In this document: piece by piece, positions 45,650-59,059 of the stretch
Layout of the letters: each line of letters begins with the position of its first letter
Numbering within the stretch: position 1 is the first letter of the stretch
From: Sphagnum magellanicum
Lineage: Eukaryota; Streptophyta; Sphagnopsida; Sphagnales; Sphagnaceae
Reading direction: 5' to 3'
Assembly: GCA_021904315.1 (NCBI GenBank)
Contig: CM038919.1
Coordinates: forward strand, 20,191,666-20,255,665
DNA: 64,000 nt
Translations under genes and position numbers: made by a program
Notes under the pieces: generated by a model
Databases searched by the model: none
Told to the model about the DNA's origin: nothing
The model's input: only the letters and a program-made list of their open reading frames with translations

Positions 45650-46884
45650 ATTAGTAATTATGAAATTTACATAATATGTTAATATTTTAAATAATCTTTT
45701 ACATACTATTATATATTTAATAAAATAAATAAATTGATTTTAATTTTAATTTTAATAATTTTAATACAACATTGATTGATTCAATATATCTTTAAAAGGC
45801 GGGGATATTTAATATTTTAAAAATATTTTCCCACAAAACCTTTTCAATGTGGATTTTAAATAGGCTTATTTACAAATCATTTTAAAGAAAAAAAATCTTC
45901 AAGACATCATTATTGTTGAAATCTATTAAATAGTGACAATTAAAATGCATTTTCAGTCAAATTATTTTATATATTTTTTCTTAAAAACACTATAGATGTG
46001 TACATCTTGGAAAAATATTTATGAATGAAGTTTCAATTTTTTCATTTGGACAAAGTATGAAAAAGATAAACAATGGTTAAAGTTGGATACTTTAATTTGT
46101 ATGGGACAAAAGATGATGTGGGATAGAGTTGGAATGTTTCCCTTTCACTAAATTTATCCCATATCTTTTGTCAAAAAAATTCACTTTGTAAACTATATAA
46201 CTATGTGGAAGAATGTTGTACATACAACACATACACTAGATTTAATATTCAAAGTGGAAGGAGCACTTGTGATGAACCAATGAAAAATGGCTTGTGACCA
46301 AAAAATTAAATAGGATCTTACGCACCTACCTATAATAGGCCTACCTACCTATGCCCACCTACCTAAGTTTTTAACTTAAGCTTTTAGGCTACCTAGGCTA
46401 TCTAACCTATGTAGCTAGCCTATGTAGTTCAAGTTGTAAGTTGCTAGCCTATGCAAGGTTTATAGGCTAGATTAATAAAATAGGTAGCTATATAGTCCAC
46501 ATGGCATGATTATGTTTAAATGCATGACTTCATTTCATAAGTCAATAAATATATGTTATTTAATTATATTTCTTAACTATAGTAATAAAAGTCACATGAC
46601 TGATGACATAAATTACTTTGACCATAAATATTACTAATGGCATAAGCCACGAATCTTGATTTGCTACATAATCATGTAGTAATATATGACCTATATTACC
46701 ATAAACAAAGTAATATATGAAGTAATATATGCCATGTTTTGGCGTAGTGTACCCATAATTGTCCTTGTGATATAAATCAAAGATCTTAAATATTTACTTT
46801 CATACCATCCCATGTTGGAGGATCTTTGTTTGTGAATCCAAACATCTTAGCTTAATTCTCAAGTTCCTTTTGTAGCAACATTTG

Positions 46885-47640
46885 GCCTAGACCCAAAGTG
46901 TTCTTATGCATGTGGCATGTTTGCAAAACATGGGTTGAGAATATAGTCAAAAGGATTATTAGCAGGAGGAGTAATCAAAAGTTTGATCTACTCCTAGAAG
47001 CATTGTGTATTTTCAAAAATATATACTTGATGTAGAACTTGTCTTGTGGGTAAAACAACAAATTGAACTATTGGCAACCAATTACTTTGATTCAACCCAC
47101 TTTTGTAAATACCTAAAAAAACAATGGTTGCATAAAGCAAGGATTTGGTGCATTAGAAATCAGAACATCCCCCATGTAGGGCCAAACACCAATGCGGTTG
47201 TGGAATCATTTCACAACAACATGAAGAAAATTTTGTATTATTTTGAAAAAGGCTTATGGGACATAGGATGAATTAGTTCATCTACAATGTTGTTGGTGAT
47301 CTCCTACTTCACTATTGGTACGGGGTGCAATGCCAAATTTTTGAGTATGCGAGAAACAAAAAAAAGAAGGAATTGTTGCCATTACCCTCTTGTGAACTTG
47401 TGATATTCTAGATATGAATGTCCTATTACACCCAAATGGGGAGGACATTGCATTTGTGGCATCCACCAACCACCTAAAAAAAATGTGGATTGTACACGCT
47501 CTAACTTTAGTATGGCCATAATGCCATTACCCCCTTGAAGCACAAGCCATTATTTGCAAGCATGTCATGAAATTTTTCAAGATGCCTCTTCCAAACATTG
47601 GTGATGGTTCAATTGTTAAAGAGATTGGTACTTCGCACAG
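46885..47640 (+). pseudogene. MULE transposase, C-terminal part with SWIM-like finger
   Basis: After TTTTGTAG at 46884 the reading SNIWPRPKVFLCMWHVCK continues TWVENIVKRIISRRSNQKFD with few breaks. The 47005-47271 frame contains QWLHKARIWCIRNQNIPHVG and NTNAVVESFHNNMK. Further on a Cys/His-rich SWIM-like segment ends ICKHVMKFF. These are standard blocks of plant SWIM-type MULE transposases. Confidence 0.75.
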
Positions 47641-47700
47641 GGTCGTGTAGGGTGGTGCAATTCCCAAACACAATAATATTCAATGTGGGCTTGGAGATGA

Positions 47701-50700
47701 TGATACCACAAACGAACAACCTAAACAAAAAATAATCTTATAGCTCACAAAACATCATGAATCCAACACATATGGAGACATAATTGACAAGGTCTTCTCA
47801 TACCTTAAAGTTGCGATTATGGAATTTCCACTTCTACAGTTGCATTTACTCTCAACATTGAAAGTTCTAAAAGGCAAACAACAAAACATTTTAATGCAGG
47901 GTGTTTTTAAATTGGCACACCTAGATACCACAACTTTGTTCCCATATGCAATAGGTGATAATGGTTTAAAAAGCCAAAGAAGATTGCTTGAATCCCCTAC
48001 CCAAATACACAACCATTTTAAGCATAAAACAACAAGGCATAGGCACATCTAAAATTTAGTACCTCAAGGTGGGGTAAATTTAAAGTTTCTTCAGTGATAT
48101 ATTGGGGTTTGCAATTATACCAAATCATGTCTATTGGAATATGAATACAATTATTAGCTTATCTACATTTTTGGGTGTTTTTGTTTAACACTTTATATTT
48201 GGGTTTCAACATTTTTTTGGGTTATCCTAGCTTGCAATCATAGCTCTACATGTTATAATTATTACAATGGAATCAAATAATGATTTTGTGCATTATTTAT
48301 GTTACATTATACAAGGAATTACATGAACATGTGATAAACATTATTGTCACCAAAAATGTAATAACAAACAATGTTTATAGGCTTTTACTTAAGCATCTCC
48401 CAATCTAATAAGTGTAACTCGGGGGCTTAAGTGTATGATTAGTATGGGAATATGATTATCTAGATTGAAAATGGTAAATTGTATGATCCACATTCTATGG
48501 TAAGCATTTTGTATTCAATGTTTTGAATCCGTTTTTCTTATGTAATCATTGCTTGTTATTGTTGTTCACATGTACCATTTTAAACATGTTGCATTACACC
48601 CAAGTGATAATATGTGTCTTACATCAAATCCCATACTGTAACTCACCCAAATTTACTTACATCATCTAGCTAACAACATTATAAAATTGCACATATGGAA
48701 GTAGTAGACCAATGATGCAACTATAACTACAACGTGGAAATCACATATGTATGTGACAAACCAATAATGCAACAACTACAACATAACAACCTTGGGTTCA
48801 AACAATCCATAGATTGGGCACAATTAATAAATTAGGTCTACTACTTGCAATAAATTATTGCCTTACACAACAAGGTGTATTCATGATTGGGTTACCAAAA
48901 AGGAATGACCTATATTTAAAGGATTACAAATGACAACTTTGGATTTTTGTTTATTTTACATTATTATAGTTGTAGTGGATTGTTGGCATTAATACAAATA
49001 TTTTAAAATAATTTGGATATTATGTAAATGTCATTTTGAGTCCTGTAAAGTAATTATATCAAATGTCTAAACTACACATTTTAAAAAAGGAATCAAAAGG
49101 AATGCATAAAGTCATACAATTGATTTCAAACTTTTGGTACCAAAAAAAAAAACCTTTATTTAATGAAAGTACATGTTCATTAGATGAAGTTGATGAAAAA
49201 CCAAATTATATGAAAATTTCGATTTTTTGAAATTTTAAAGGAAAGGCTGCAAGGAAAAGGAATCAATTTTAAAATCATTTGATAAAACAATTATGTTCAA
49301 TGAGTTCAAAATGTATAGCTTCAAGTGCAAGTCACATGTGTAGGAAATAATCTTGCCAAAGAACATGTTTGGTTATCCATTGGAACTCATTTCGAGAATT
49401 ATGCGTGTATGGCTATAAACCAAAATATTCATACACAATTATGTACCAATGTGAAAACTCACCACCACCACATGAATTATCTTAAATTAAATTATTCATT
49501 TTTTCACTTAAATTTGTTTCAAGTTAATGTTATTTGCAAAATATAGCCCCACAAAAGTCTTGGAATCCTTTTTCATTTTTTGGGAACCCCAATCATGAAT
49601 AAGCCCAACAACCACATAATGTCTAGCAATCTTGCAAAACATTTGGCCCAAATTTAAAGCAAAAAACATACATAGTGGAGATGGAAACATGTTAATGCTA
49701 TAGTGCAACCACAAACCAATGGCACCAAAAAAAATCAAAACATATGCACATCATCTAGACATCTTACTTTAAGACCTTTCTATATGTGACTTATTGTTTG
49801 AAAATAATAGGAGCTATATTTTTTCGTGTGGTTAGTTCGCTGCACTCCTATTATGATGTCAAATTGTGTTGAAGTAGATTGTAAACCTTTAGTTGGCATG
49901 TCCAACCCAATTGTCCACCTTATCTATGATCACCTTGATTTTTGTAGCCTACATCTAAGATTGCAATTTACAATGTGTCAAAAGCTTGAAAGGTTGCAAC
50001 CTTTGAAAACATGTTAGATGTCACCTACATTCACCAAATCCAATAGGTTAGGTTGCATTATTGAATGTGCTACAAGCACATATAGATCTACCAAGATTTC
50101 AAACATTATCATACTTAAATGCTACCAAACTTATTCGCACACTTCCATTTGCAATAGGAGGTTATGACAGTCATAACATAAAACCACATTCATAGTTTGA
50201 CTCTTGTTGTGGCTTGCTTCCAAGTGGCATTTCGAAACATGGGACGTTACTTGACAATCGACAATTTGGCAAAAAACCAGTGCACCAATGTAGACAAGAA
50301 GATGTTTTCAATCTTCATAGGGTCATAGTGTAGGAGTTCTTTCATATTCATTATAATCATGCTCTAATGGTTGGCATACTACACTAGGATTATGAGGTCC
50401 TTGACATATAGTGGGATTTCCAAATTCCTTTGGACAAATTGCAACACATTCAATTTTGATTCCCCTCTTTCTTTGGACCAATTTTTTATAATGTCTTAGA
50501 GGTGAGAATGGGTGATGTACACTTGCTGTGAATCAATGTGCAAGTGTGAAAACCACAACCTGAAAAAGTCCATGGCATCCATGCTTAGGTGCTTGGTGGG
50601 GTTGTCCAGATGGGAAATATTCCACATTAAACCTCAATTTTGCATAATGTTACAAGATCTAAAACAAGTGCGTTACCTCTTTGGTACCCCCCTTGCTAAT

Positions 50701-53290
50701 AATGAACTCATGCACAAAGGATGTCAACTTGCAAGTAACAAGATGTTTTATTGCAAATTTTCTTTGTTGGACATCCTAAACCCATATAACCATAAAAACA
50801 TTATAAACTTGTAGAACATAGTTCCCAAATCTAAAACAACAATGACAAATAAGAAATTGTAGCATGTACAAAGCAATATTGTTAATGCCATGGTTGAAAG
50901 CTTGTATTTTTTCTTATAATCTCCCTTCTCCTTTGTTAGTTGCTTCCACTTTTGTAATAACTCCTAGGGTAGGCTCCACCATGATATTAGGGTTGGGAAT
51001 GGGAGGCATGGGGCTATGTTCAATTTGTAATGGAAGGCATTTTAATGAAAATTTGCAAATTAAAAGGGAGGTGGGTTGTACAAATTGAAGTAGCCAGGCT
51101 TGGATTAGACACATAACATTGCACTAAATCAACTTCCTTTGATTTTTTTTCTTGCACAAGACTAGGTGGAAGAGTCACATTAAAAGCATGGACAACTAGA
51201 GATGTGAATATGATTTTACTACATTCTCATTGGAATGAGTTACGTTGCTAAGGATGTTGGTAATCAATCCCAAATCCATAGGCAACATCCTTTGTAGTTG
51301 CTCCTTAACCTCACCCACATAACTCCATTGTGGAACATTTTGTTTCTTATATTAAAGACATAATACAAATAAATAGTGCATACATTCACCCATAATAAAA
51401 GAACAAACAAGAAGGTAGAACATACTAGCATGCATAACATAGATAAAATTTTGAAATAATATGGCAACATACCTAGGTTAGTGGTGTTGTCCATTGTTGA
51501 AATAATAGTAGACACTTTAATGTTGCCATTTGTTTGTTAACCATCATTATGAATGTTTTTAGTATTGTTTTAATGCACTTTGTGATAGGTTCTTTTCACA
51601 TATGTAGTGACACCCTCGAGGTCTTTGTCCTTGCCCAATTTCACCATGATGCCCTGCAATTGATAATACCAAAATTCAACGAGATTATTTTTGCATCTCC
51701 CTAAAATGAGATGCAAGGCAATTTCCTCCTCCAAGTTGACCTTACCAACAAACAACCAACCAATGTCTATGTCCTCCCTTAACAATAAAATGTCATTGAC
51801 AACTTGAACAAAATGAAAACAAGAGCATATTACCAATCTTAACAATAATGCTTAAAAATAACAACAACTAAAACCTTGTAGGAAGAGGAAAGGTAAAACC
51901 TTGTGGGTTGTGGTCATCAAGCCAAGGAGTTGGTGTTATTTAGGAGACAATGTGTCATTGCACCACATGTCTTCCAACAACTTAATATTTCCAACATGAT
52001 GTATGTTAGCAATTGCTGTATGGGCAATCTTGTAAATAAAACCCCAAATTTTTCCAATAACAATATGTTGTTGTTCATGGTTGAAATTTAGAAGCCCCAA
52101 CAAATCATGTCAAGATTGAAAAACATTTTCATTACTTTGATGATCTTGGGAAACCATGCAAACCCATAGTCAATGACATCTTGAACTACAACTATAAGGT
52201 GGAAAAAAATGAGCCGTATCACAAGCAAAATGCAAGATGTTGCATTTCATTAAACCATGAGTAGGATGAATAAATAGATGCAACCTATGGAAATAGAATG
52301 TTCAGGGAATGTGAGAATTACAATAACATTTGCAACTCGTTTAGGAAGGAAATCTACTTCATTTAAAGTAGAGTGCTTCTTTTGGTTGGGTATGGTCTTG
52401 CCAAACTTCACACCTAATTTTATTATTTCCTTCATTTCACTCTTGTTCCAAGTTAGGTACATCTTCAAAAGCTCCCTCCCCTTGTAAGAAAGTCACTGGT
52501 TCACATTTTGTGATAAGAAATAATGTTCTTATCTTTCATGCAAACCGTGTATTTACATTAAAAAGGAAGGCCGATTATTGATAGGGTTGTAAGGCCACAC
52601 TTGTAGAAAATGGCCAAGATAAAACCACTTTATCTATGACAACACATGATTACTAATTATTTGCAACTACCTTTGGACATTTTTCCAATTACTTCTTGTG
52701 TTGGTCATGTTTACAGCTACATTACAACTAATTTGCGAATATTTTGGTTTTCATCCTTCTATGTGAACAATATTTAATATATGTGTTGTTCATTTGTGGT
52801 TTACAAATATAGATCTCCAATTTATTTTGGACCCATATGTAGCTATAACATATTGCACATCATGTATGACAAAAATAGATAAATCAATAACATCATAATC
52901 ACATTTTATAATACAAAAATGCATTACAAATAAAATATAAATATAAATACAATAATTCAATAATTCAATAATTTATTTTTTAATGTTCGACAAATTATGG
53001 TTGTTCAACTTGTTGTTTACCTTGTTTAATTTAATTTAAATTCATTAATACATTTCCTTTTGAAGAACACATTTTTGTGTTAAAACCACAAGTTACAATA
53101 AATGAACTAAAGTTATATTCAATTAATATAATTTGTCCATCAATCATACATAAATATCTTAATTATCCTAATCATTATGAATCGTTATCATTATTAGAAT
53201 ATTGTTATTTTTATAACATAAATTTTTTTTTTTTTGAAATGTGACAAACCCAAAATTATCAAGTTTGTAAACTATAATAAACATACATAT
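47701..53290. other. AT-rich intergenic DNA, no gene recognised
   Basis: Several short open frames have fairly balanced composition. 51570-51845 (minus) reads LGRCKNNLVEFWYYQLQGIM, then KDKDLEGVTTYVKRTYHKVH, and 50512-50814 (plus) is another. They may be remnants of mobile-element proteins, but I cannot assign a family. Confidence 0.3.
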
Positions 53291-53599
53291 ATTGAAATTT
53301 GGTTTAAAGAACAACTTTTCTTGTATTCACCAATATTTGGAAACTCAAAAAATTCACAATTTGGAACTAATGTCACATGGCATGATACATATTGCCAACT
53401 TCAAGTATAAGTTTTTCAAACAAATATATTTTCAATTACAAAATGTCATATTCAAATACAAAGGAATAAATGATTCAATTTATTTAAAATTAAAATCATT
53501 GCATCTAACTAATATTTGGATGCCATAGGAAAACTTTAGTTTTATAACATTTAATATTGATGGTTAAAAATACATTCAACTTTGAACATTATTTAGCTA

Positions 53600-55430
53600 A
53601 CTAATTTACCAAACTTATCAATGAACACATTAAATACGCTTACATGTCAATATGAACAATTACAACTTGTTGTGGTAGATGAAATATCACTTGTTGGAAC
53701 TAAAATGCTTAATGTTATAAATAATAAGATAAGGTCAATAAAACATATTGAAAACGAATTCTTTGGTGGTCTTGATTTCATAGCTGGATTTTTGAGAATT
53801 TCAAAGATGATGTTAATGCACTAGCACCAAATCATTGGTAAACATATGTCCAATGTTATGAACTAAATAAAATTATATTGCAACAATATGTTATGATACT
53901 CATACAAACTTTGAAAATTTTTAGTATAATGATAAAAATAAAATAAAAAATATTCAATTTACAAATTCAATGTGTTATCAACAACCACTAATAAATTTAA
54001 TTACTCCACATTTATTTTGTACAAATAAACTTGTCCAAAAACATAACAAAAATGTGTTCACTAACACATCAAGTCACATTTATTTTCAAAGCAATGGACA
54101 TTAATCACATATCATGTTTGCCATTTTACAAACTCTCGAATGATCCAAGCAAAACTATAGGTTTGCATTTTACAATTCATATAAGAGAAGATTTGTTAAT
54201 TGAATCATGTGTTGATAATTATGCAACATTTGATGGCCTTGTCAATAGAGTTTATGCCATATTTAAAACATCAACATATAACAACAAAACCATAATATGG
54301 ATAATGTTTCAAAACTCTAAAAATAAAATATTAACAAAAAAATTAGTCATTACTATAATGATAACATTGAATCAAAATGGACGCCAATTGAACCTATCAC
54401 CAAAGACATAAAAGTTGTTAAGACTTGATCATTTATCGTATTAAGGAGTTAGTTTTCAATTCAACTTGCAGCAAAAGAACTATTTATCATTCCCAAGGAT
54501 TATCACTAGATGAATTAGTTTTTGATGCTACAAATGTTAAGAAACATGGGTTAACATATACAACTTTGTCTCACATTTGAACAAAAGAAAATTTTTATTT
54601 ATGAATTTTCCTCCAACATCAAATTTTTTGTGTGGATCCAAGATTCATATAGAAATGAAAAGATTAAAACAATTACAACTTGAATACCATTCATTCCTTA
54701 GTTTAAATATTTACATCATTTTCATGTAATTATACAAGTTTTGAATACAACTTATTTACTCCAACATTATGAAGACATCGACCATGACCATAACCTTCAA
54801 ATGTCTCATATATTATGTTTTATAAAAACAAAAATACACCACACATCAATGATGTGCACAAAATTATGAGTTCATCAAATATGTTTCAATCCATGATGGT
54901 CATGGGTTAATGATGATGTATGACATACACATGCATTTGGATACTTTTAATGGAATAACCAATAATGGTTTAAGGTACATAATAATGATTTTTTGTATTA
55001 ATACATAAAAAGCAATACATATTGTATTTGTACATAAAGCTCATTCATATTCAATTTTTATAGCCCTCACAAAGCTTCAAAATATAATTGAACAATCACC
55101 AAAACTTTGTCCAATCAATATATTATGAAATTTTAATGTTGACATCCTAGAAGACAATAATCATGCCAAAAAACTCAAAAATGATTAAATTTCACAGATA
55201 AGTTTGAATTAAATTCTCATTTTAATGGAAGTGTAATAAAATCAAGATATCAACTAAAGTATATATATATATAGCCAAATGTTTTAAAAAATGAATGCAA
55301 ATTAGGTGTCACATACGCATATTGGTCAGGTTTTCACAAACCAATTTACATTCCATTCAAACCACCAGACACACTCCCAATGTATAACAAAAATCCATCA
55401 ATGTATCCATTTATTTCAAACATAATATAT
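53600..55430 (+). mobile_element. Helentron-type (Helitron) remnant: PIF1-like helicase plus C-terminal endonuclease
   Basis: Plus strand, decayed. 53621-53824 reads QLQLVVVDEISLVGTKML, then FFGGLDFI, the helicase DEx box region of Helitron/PIF1 proteins. 54031-54411 contains LSNDPSKTIGLHFTIHI, NYATFDGLVNRVYAIFK and TIIWIMFQNSK. About 54450-54570 gives the final motifs QGLSLDELVFDATNVKKHG and TYTTLSH. Downstream (about 54880-55420) the frames read HDGHGLMMMYDIHMHLDSF, NFNVDI (where GDFNVD is expected) and YWSGFHKPIYIPFKPPDTLP, an apurinic-like endonuclease/EEP domain. Helicase followed by such an endonuclease is the Helentron arrangement. The Rep domain and the ends were not found, and stops and frameshifts are frequent. 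Confidence 0.7.
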
Positions 55431-57100
55431 GTAACTACATGTGTGGATACATGATGCATTTCCCATTTGGTCACCCCAAAATGATTTAAACATATTTTAC
55501 CTCCAAATGTTGCATCATTTATTGCATGTGGTGCATGTAACCAAATTATTTATTTCTTTTTCAAAGACCGCATGCATAAAGCTTTTTTTACATGGTAGCC
55601 ACAAGATGGCAAAAAATATTTAAATGCTTATTTAACTAAATAGACACACCATTCACAACTACAAAAGATTAACAATTAACATATTTCACTTTAAATCTTA
55701 AACCCAAAATGTAACACACAAAAATTAAAAAAACACTTCCCAAATCTTGAAACTTGAAAGTGGAACGTGTTGGAAGTAAAAAGCAACATTAGAATATTGA
55801 ATAAAAAGCTTTCCCAACTTTTTCATCTAGATTTTGTCCATTCATTATAACCGTTATTTGTGAACATCTAGGTATCTAGTTTTACATTATGCATATTCCT
55901 TGACCCTTTCAAAACATTGCATATGCTTGCAAATATTGTATTTATGCTCTTTAAATTATAATGGGGAACTAAATTTCAATTTGTGAATATGTAAATCATG
56001 TCCAAGTGGGGTCAATAAAGAGTTCATTATGCTAGAACTAATGAAATAAAATGATTTTCATGACTCTTTTCATAAAACCACAAATTTTTTAAACTTGAGT
56101 TTAAAATCAAGAAAACATGTATATTACATATTATAGGACCATTTAAAACATTATTTTAAAACATAACCTCTTGTGGCGAAGCTACTTGTTTAGTATGTTC
56201 ATAGTTCATTCCTAATTAGAATCTTAAACACAATTGATTGTTTTTATAACAACATTTGCACCTTCAACACAAAAATGAAATGAAATTGACATGGCTTTCA
56301 CAAAGCAAGCATTCTCTACTACACTGTTTTTTCAAGACTTGGAGAATATTCATAGATCTTGCATAATGGCCTTACCCAACACCCACCAATGCATTAGTTG
56401 GGGGGATTAAATTATTCAAGCCATTTTTGGATAAACTTAAACTAGGGGACCTTTTTTTTTTCCTTTTTTTTTTCTCCCTACCTCACTTTGCCCTTCAATT
56501 TGAAACCTAACACCTACTTTACCCCTCACTTATCTTATTTTTCCTTCTTCTTATTCCTTATTTTTCTTTGGCCTTTTTTTTTTTCCTTCTTCCTTTTGTC
56601 TTTTCTTCCTTCACAACAACGTTGCTACAACATTCGCTTTTGTAATTGCTGTTAGAATAGGAGCTTTGAGGAGGAGAAAAAAAGGAGTTCAATATAATGA
56701 CACCATTGTTGAAAATGCTAAACAAAGGCAAGGACTAGTGTCTCCCATTGGATCATTGTTGACAATATTGTAACATAAAGAAGGTAAGATTATTTTTACG
56801 TTGTGTGTGTGTGTCCCACATCTATCCACCATCACCAAGGAAAAGAAAGGGAGAAAAAGGGGTTAGTGAAAGAATGTTTATGTGTGTTCCTTGGACTATC
56901 CCACATCTATGTGCCCATCGCTAAAAAGAAAAAGGGTAAGGGTTGGTGATAGATGGGGCTAGTGGAGATAGTTAAAAATTGTAGGTTAAAAAACAAATGG
57001 ATCAATTTTTGTTTTCCCTTTTTACAACATGGTGCAAATTCACAAAATAACATAGATGTGCACCCTAAAACCTTCCATCCTTATGGGTGACCTAAAGGAA
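55431..57100. other. AT-rich DNA with a pyrimidine-rich tract
   Basis: No gene. 56440-56630 is a CT-rich tract. 56800-56950 has two related blocks built on CCCACATCTAT followed by A/G-rich sequence, an imperfect duplication. Confidence 0.35.
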
Positions 57101-58200
57101 GTTGCCCCTAGTGGTGCGATTCCAAATCTTGAAGTTGATGCAATTGATGAAATATTATTTGACTAGGACCATAAGTTGATGAAAATTTGGCTTTACAAAT
57201 TCTTGCAAATGCAAGTATATTTAGTTTAGTTAGTTTTGCAAATTCTTACAAATGCAAGTATATTTTATTTACTTAATATTAGTTAGGATTAAGTCATTGG
57301 ATTAAATTATTTATGTTTCATTAAATCAAACTGTCAAATATGATAAAAGGAAGGTGCAATTTTTTCTCTCAATTTTTTTTGGCAATATTTGGGATTGGAT
57401 AAGTTTGTAATTTGATTTGCATAGTCTTGTGATTGAAGTTTCTAGATTTATTTGCATCTATAGTTATTTCAAATATGACATCCACCAAGCTATGGGGGGG
57501 AGGGGCTAATGTTTTAGATGAAGCCCATGAAGAAGTCTTTCCAGCGTCCCTCGATGTAATATTTTGGGAGGCCCCACCCCCGCTTTGCAAAAAAAGGTGT
57601 TGAATGGGTCAAAAAAGGTTGGAAATGGTCTTGCAAAGTTGGAGAGCGCAAGGAAACATGTGTTGTAAAGTGGATACTAACTGCACACCTAAAGAAGGTG
57701 CATGAGTTCATTGTTGAAAAAGGTAATCCCGTGCACCTTTCAATTGGCGAAAAGGGCCCCCAAAATCAAAATCATTCAGCAATGAATGCCCACATCCTGA
57801 GTGATGCCTAATTGATTTTGTAGTGAAATAAGCAAAATGTAGCTCCTTGTGCATGTTCACATAATTAGTTACATTGGAATGGGATCACTTGGAGGAAGCA
57901 ACATAAAGGCATGAGAAGGTCCTTATACTACTTTTGGTCAAGTTCACTTTAAAAACCATGTTGAAAATTGTGGGCATTTTCAATTGGGGCATGGGGTACA
58001 TCCTTTGATGTGCATTTTCACGAATTGAGAAAAATGAAAAACTTGTGACACCGTCCTTCAATGCAAGTTATATTATGTGAAGAGCACAAAGGTGGCATGG
58101 AATGCTATATTGTAAGAGCGAGAATCTAGCAAGTCCACTTGACTTGAAGAAATGCAAGCACTCCTTGATTTCCATGCATTAGAGACCATTCACAAATGGT
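57100..58200 (+). pseudogene. Decayed coding-like segment with a possible Cys2-His2-like finger
   Basis: On the plus strand at about 57596-57715 a continuous reading gives VEWVKKGWKWSCKVGERKET, then CVVKWILTAHLKKVHEFIVE, spacing two Cys and two His as C-x8-C-x8-H-x4-H. It continues KGPQNQNHSAMNAHILSDA before a stop. The flanks hold other short coding-like pieces. It is GC-richer than its surroundings. I have no firm family; a repeated transposon-associated protein is plausible. Confidence 0.35.
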
Positions 58201-59040
58201 ATGTATTTTCAAACCCTTCCAATATTTTAAGTTCAACTTTTCAATCAAAGTTTGAAATTATTTTTACAAATTGTGTTTATTTTGATTTAGGTTGTGTGAA
58301 ATTATGAAGGGCTAATTTGTGGTTGATGCAATTTGTCTCATTATAAAACATCACCAAATGTACACTCACCATCATGCAACATAGGTGGAGGATGTGGCCA
58401 AAGCTTATCAATAAACTCATAATTTTAATGATGATGTTCATTGAGTAAAATGAATAAGATTTTTTCTTTGTATTTTCTTGAATATTTTTGTACAAATATT
58501 ACATTTAAAACATTTTGGATGTTCCATTAATTTTTATACATTTTTTAATGTAATGTTTCATAAGCCGTATTACAACATCATTTTGAATCACCTTGTTTTT
58601 TTATGTAATATTTTAATGCCTTAACTTTAAGTACGTGCTTAAAATAATGAACTCATAATACTTCCATGAACACACAAAATCCAATAATACCAAAGATGAA
58701 ATACCCTTTCTTTTGATTTGTTTACCATTGGATAAATATAATGTATGTAATATTTGCATGTCATTGACAAAACACACTCAATTTTTTATCTTCAATTGTA
58801 ATACTCACACGGGGGCTCAAAGCACACACTAGATTTTTCCTTTTTTTTTTGTAATACTTGCATTGGGGCTCAAAACACACACAAGATTTTCCTTCTTCTT
58901 TTGTAATATTTGCATAATGATCATAATGTTACATGCATTCAAACATTTTAATATGGTGGATGCAGGTATTGCATTTTTGAATAGGGATTTGTTCAAGGGG
59001 GCATCAACCAATACACAAATCTTTTGATAAGCCTTATGTG
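58201..59040. other. AT-rich intergenic DNA, no gene recognised
   Basis: A near-duplicate pair, 58798-58850 and 58852-58905 (TTGTAATACT, then GGGGCTCAAAGCACACAC and AGATTTTTCC), forms a short tandem repeat of about 54 bp. Otherwise featureless. Confidence 0.45.
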
Positions 59041-59059
59041 TGAATATTACATATCTTTA

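Larger units (their letters stand above)
43986..46749. mobile_element. CACTA-type non-autonomous element (2,764 bp) inside the MULE intron
   Basis: Starts CACTACACCAAAACAAGGCA and ends TGCCATGTTTTGGCGTAGTG, whose reverse complement is CACTACGCCAAAACATGGCA. A direct TAC triplet flanks it at 43983-43985 and 46750-46752. Inverted CACTAC ends plus a 3-bp duplication define the CACTA (En/Spm) superfamily. AGTAATATATG occurs near both ends (44050; 46677, 46709, 46721), as subterminal repeats do. It contains no transposase frame. Inside are the mitochondrial atp4-cox1 fragment (44566-45095), a GT microsatellite (45623-45649) and CCTACCTA repeats (46310-46490). Confidence 0.85.
42100..47700 (+). mobile_element. 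Mutator-like (MULE) transposon remnant with two nested insertions
   Basis: Transposase pieces lie in order on the plus strand: IQVMVHHKAYVRDKALNNK (42366-42429, tentative), MNYKKHLKDPISV through SFDGTFGTNQNK (43430-43670), YTLYTLMVFNEWQNG (43760-43900), WMPNVIIMDDV (43902-43934), then FLCMWHVCKTWVENIVKRI (about 46898-46955) and NTNAVVESFHNNMKK (47186-47230), and a SWIM-like Cys/His segment ending ICKHVMKFFK (about 47545-47585). This order is that of plant MULE transposases with a SWIM finger. Frames carry stops. A GC-rich LTR-like copy (42429-43413) and a CACTA-type element (43986-46749) interrupt it. Outer TIRs were not found. Confidence 0.75.

Noticed and set aside
53292-53528. 78-codon open frame just upstream of the Helentron helicase
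   Set aside because: It may belong to the same element by position, but I could not recognise any Rep or helicase motif in it.
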